DNA of 64,000 bases from Streptomyces sp. SW4 (GTDB lineage Bacteria > Actinomycetota > Actinomycetes > Streptomycetales > Streptomycetaceae): NCBI GenBank assembly GCA_003248315.1, contig QKWM01000004.1:2787001-2851000 (forward strand), written 5' to 3'. The position numbers were made by a program, and so were the translations under genes. Of the stretch, positions 60,175-64,000 are shown in pieces; position 1 is the first letter of the stretch; each line of letters begins with the position of its first letter. The notes under the pieces are model-generated. The model was not told where the DNA came from. It searched no databases and was given only the letters and a program-made list of their open reading frames with translations.

Positions 60175-61196
60175 TCAGGCCGACGGGGTCGCACTCGCCG
60201 GCTCGGCCTCGGCCACCCGGCGCCGCCGCCGGCGCTTCAGCAGGGCCCACGGCCCCCGCGCCCCGTCGGCGCCGCCGCCGCGACCTCCGTGCCGGCGTCG
60301 GACGCGGCCTCGGCCGCGGCGCGCGCGACCGGCAGGAAGCCCTCGTACCGGCTCACGTCGGGACGCTCCTCCTCCGGCCACAGGCCCAGCGCCGCGCACA
60401 CCGTCGGCAGCACCGCCATCGCCGCGGTGGCATAGCCCTCGGCCGAGGGGTGGTAGTTGTCCGGCCCGAACAGCTCCCGCGGGTTCTGCGCGAACTCCGG
60501 CCCCAGCAGGTCGCCCAGCGACACCGTGCGCCCGCCCTGCTCCACCACCCCGATCGTCTGCGCCGCCGCCAGCTGCCGCGACGCCCGCCGGGCCAGCCAG
60601 CGCAGCGGCTGCCGCACCGGCTCGATGGTGCCCAGGTCGGGACAGGTGCCGACGACGACCTCCGCACCGGCGGTGCGCAGCCGCCGTACCGCAGCCGAGA
60701 GGTGCCGGACCGAGTGGGTGGCCGGCATGCGGTGGGTGACGTCGTTGGCCCCGATCATGATCACGCAGATGTCGGGCACCGGGCCGGGATCCGCCAGCAC
60801 CAGCCCCACCTGCCGGTCCAGGTCGTCCGAGCAGGCCCCGGGCAGCGCGACGGAGTCCAGCCGGACCGGGCGCTCCGCCACCGCCGCGAGTCCCGACGCC
60901 AGCAGCGCGCCCGGCGTCTGCCCGGCCCGGTGCACGCCCTGCCCGGCCGCCGTGGAGTCGCCCAGCATCACCAGCCGCAGGGGCGGCTCACCGGCGGTCG
61001 GCAGCGTGCCGCCGTAGATCCCCGCGGCGTTCGGCACCCGTCCCGGCGCGCCGTTGCCCACCCGGCGTCTGGCCAGCTGCACCTCGGCCAGCAGCAGGCC
61101 CACCGTGGCCGCGCCCGCCAGGCCGATGCCGCCGCCGCCGTAAGCCGCGCCGGCCGCGATCCGGCGGGCCACCCTCGCCCTCGACATGCTCGTCAT
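60175..61196 (-). CDS. Secreted or anchored SGNH/GDSL hydrolase
   Basis: 340 residues after restoring a base at 60261-60264. An N-terminal hydrophobic segment (AAYGGGGIGLAGAATVGLLL, about 17-36) serves as signal or anchor. The hydrolase blocks follow: LVMLGDSTAAGQG (catalytic Ser) near 78, PGACSDDL (Gly), IMIGANDVTHR (Asn) near 150 and DNYHPSAEGY (Asp and His) near 255. It is an esterase or lipase of unknown substrate. The C-terminus is a basic KRRRRRR patch. It is divergent from the cystathionine beta-synthase gene. Confidence 0.88.
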
Positions 61197-61368
61197 GCGT
61201 CGCCGCCACCTCCTCACGAGCCGTACACCCACTGCTTGCCCCGTACGGACCGTCGTCCAATCTCGACGGAGGGTGAACGACCGTCACGGGGTCACGGGCC
61301 ACCCGCAGGCCATAGGCTGGCTGGCGGAACCATCACGACCACTTCTTTTGCAGCATCCGGAGACAACG

Positions 61369-62755
<1,387 letters not shown>

Positions 62756-62812
62756 GCCCCGGCCCCGTAAGCCCCGGCCCCGTAAGCCCCGGCCCGTAAG
62801 CCCGGCCCCGGG
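62756..62812. repeat. 15-bp tandem repeat directly after cbs
   Basis: GCCCCGGCCCCGTAA at 62756 and 62771, then a third copy one C shorter at 62786, and a degenerate fourth. The first unit overlaps the end of the stop codon. The odd 14-base copy is what a contracted C run would produce. From 62813 to 63082 I see no gene or repeat. Confidence 0.8.
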
Positions 62813-63082
62813 TGAACCGGGGTGAACGGGCGGTGCCGGGGGCCCGGACGCAGGCCGTGGGCGGCCGGAGCGGACTTCTCCGAAGTGGTACGCGCGTGTC
62901 ACGTCCGCGCAGCACGTGCTTAACACCGGTCCGTCACAGTGGGGTTGTCGGCACAGGGGGTGGGAGCGGCTCCCCGCCTTCCGTCCGGCAGCGAACGGCG
63001 TCACGGACCTCCGGAGCGGCTCCCGGACCTCCCAGGACGCCACGGACGCGCCGCCCGGGCCCACGGCCCGGCCCCGCGTCCC

Positions 63083-63137
63083 TCGCGGGGACCGCCGTCG
63101 TCCCGCCCCCGGACACGGGGGTGCGGCGGTCCCCGCG
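63083..63137. terminator. Long hairpin between cbs and the convergent membrane-protein gene
   Basis: A 14-bp perfect outer stem (63083-63096 with 63124-63137) encloses an inner CCCCCG/CGGGGG hairpin. It lies 25 bases from the opposing stop. Confidence 0.75.
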
Positions 63138-63161
63138 CTTCGTCTTTGCGGGGCGGGGCCG

Positions 63162-63606
63162 TCAGTCCTGCCAGGCGTCGTCCCGGTCGCCGTCGCGTGC
63201 GGCGGCCTTGCGGCGCCGGAACAGGTCGGGATGGGTGCGGGCGGCCTGCACCACGTTGACGCCGACGATGCCGGCCCAGGCGACCAGCAGCCCGGGAGTT
63301 CGGCGATGCCGCCGCCGATCGCCGACAGCGGGACGGCGAGGACCAGCGACACGATCGCGAACCCGAACCGCTCCCCCAGGAGTCCGTGGGCCTCGGCGAC
63401 CGGGCGTCCCGGGCCACCTGCATCCGCTGCTCCGCCAGCTGCCGGCGCATCCGGCGCTCCACCGCGCCGTCGATGCGCTGGTCGACCTTCTCCAGGAAGG
63501 AGTCGACCAGCGCGGACTCGTACTCCTCGCCCAGTTCCCTGCGGGCCTGGAGAGTGGCGTCGAGTTCCTTCTTCAGGTCGGTGTCCCGCGCGTCCATTCC
63601 GGTCAT
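63162..63606 (-). CDS. Small membrane protein with charged helical N-terminus
   Basis: 148 residues after restoring bases at 63400-63401 and 63291-63293. The first half is a charged helix (KKELDATLQARRELGEEYES, FLEKVDQRIDGAVERRMRR). Two hydrophobic helices follow (FAIVSLVLAVPLSAIGGGIA and LVAWAGIVGVNVVQAA), then a basic tail. I do not recognise a function. ATG 63606 is in the divergent region with the RpiR-type gene. Confidence 0.7.
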
Positions 63607-63760
63607 ACGGCCCACGGTAGGCAGCGGGACGGCCGCCGGCACTGGGGTTAGCCCCCGTTTCGGGCGGGGGACGGCCCGGCCTCCCTGCCCTCCGCGGCTG
63701 TATAACGGTATGCAGAGTTGATGACGCCTGAATAGGCCGAGGGATCGAGGGGAGCACGTC

Positions 63761-64000
63761 ATGAGCGGGACCGGAAGCGGCGCGGACGGCCCGGCCGCGC
63801 GGCTGCAGGCGCTCTTCGAGGGACACCGGCTCACGCCGACGCAGCGGCGCATCGCGCACAGCATGGTGCGGCGCGCCGCCGACGTGCCGTTCCTGTCCAG
63901 CGTGGAGCTGGCCGAGCTGGCCGGGGTCAGCCAGCCGTCCGTCACCCGCTTCGCCGTGGCCCTCGGCTTCGACGGCTACCCGGCCCTGCGCCGCCACCTG
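63761..64000 (+). CDS. MurR/RpiR-family transcriptional regulator (N-terminal part)
   Basis: The first 80 residues, running off the right edge. An HTH_6 domain is clear: LTPTQRRIAHSMVRRA, VPFLSSVELAELAGVSQPS, VTRFAVALGFDGYPALRRHL. Full-length members carry a C-terminal SIS sugar-phosphate-binding domain and regulate sugar metabolism. ATG 63761 has AGGGGAG 6 bases upstream. The preceding 154 bases contain an AT-rich TGTATAACGGTATGCAG at 63698-63714, a possible promoter or operator. Confidence 0.88.
   Translation, partial: MSGTGSGADGPAARLQALFEGHRLTPTQRRIAHSMVRRAADVPFLSSVELAELAGVSQPSVTRFAVALGFDGYPALRRHL

Overview
This window is chromosomal DNA from a Streptomyces-type actinomycete. GC content and third-position GC are very high. 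The tRNA-Leu with a UAA anticodon (bldA), two resuscitation-promoting factors, a c-di-AMP-type leader and actinobacterial families (DUF501, Imm35/SUKH, MT0933-like) all fit. From memory, and not checked here, the gene order resembles the Streptomyces coelicolor core around ppc, glmU, mfd, eno and bldA. I see no prophage, no insertion sequence with a transposase and no CRISPR array.

Layout. 1-8 kb holds housekeeping genes: ppc, then a minus-strand block glmU, prs, rplY, pth (UDP-GlcNAc, PRPP, translation), a tRNA-Gln and a DNA-binding gene with a homing-endonuclease-like C-terminus. 8.9-10.2 kb is an unpaired sensor kinase. 10.3-15.6 kb is the most unusual part: two divergent operons of nucleic-acid-targeting toxin-like domains together with immunity-type domains. 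They comprise a YwqJ-type deaminase with SUKH-3, a WHH nuclease fused to SMI1/KNR4, and an Imm35-like / collagen-like / deaminase / SUKH-4 protein. 15.8-24.5 kb has a coiled-coil protein, a solute symporter with its DUF485 partner, an MFS exporter and a MacB-like ABC system. 25-36 kb has mfd, a small antitoxin-like protein, a secreted HNH nuclease, a GNAT, a duplicated-domain exported protein, an orphan N6-methylase and a Ser/Thr kinase. 36-51 kb has a SurA-like lipoprotein, mazG, a CYP107-type P450, two rpf genes (the second behind a c-di-AMP riboswitch), eno, a divIC-like gene, DUF501, ppx, a PP2C phosphatase, ndh behind a Rex operator, and cfa. 50.5-64 kb has a second MacB-like ABC system, bldA, pobA, a Bax1-I protein, small unknown proteins, a thiolase, an SGNH hydrolase, a cystathionine beta-synthase and the start of an RpiR-type regulator.

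Sequence quality. About 28 genes, many of them essential (ppc, prs, glmU, mfd, eno, ndh), contain one or more frame breaks, roughly fifty in all. Every break I examined closely is explained by one missing base in a G or C run, and none needs an extra base. I treat these as homopolymer-contraction errors and annotate the genes end to end. Lengths quoted for such genes assume each missing base is restored, and each total then becomes a whole number of codons.

Regulation readable from the sequence includes GTGA/ATGA start-stop overlaps that couple paired genes, many strong GC hairpins between convergent genes, the c-di-AMP leader of rpfA, a near-consensus Rex site before ndh, and tandem operator-like repeats at the left edge.
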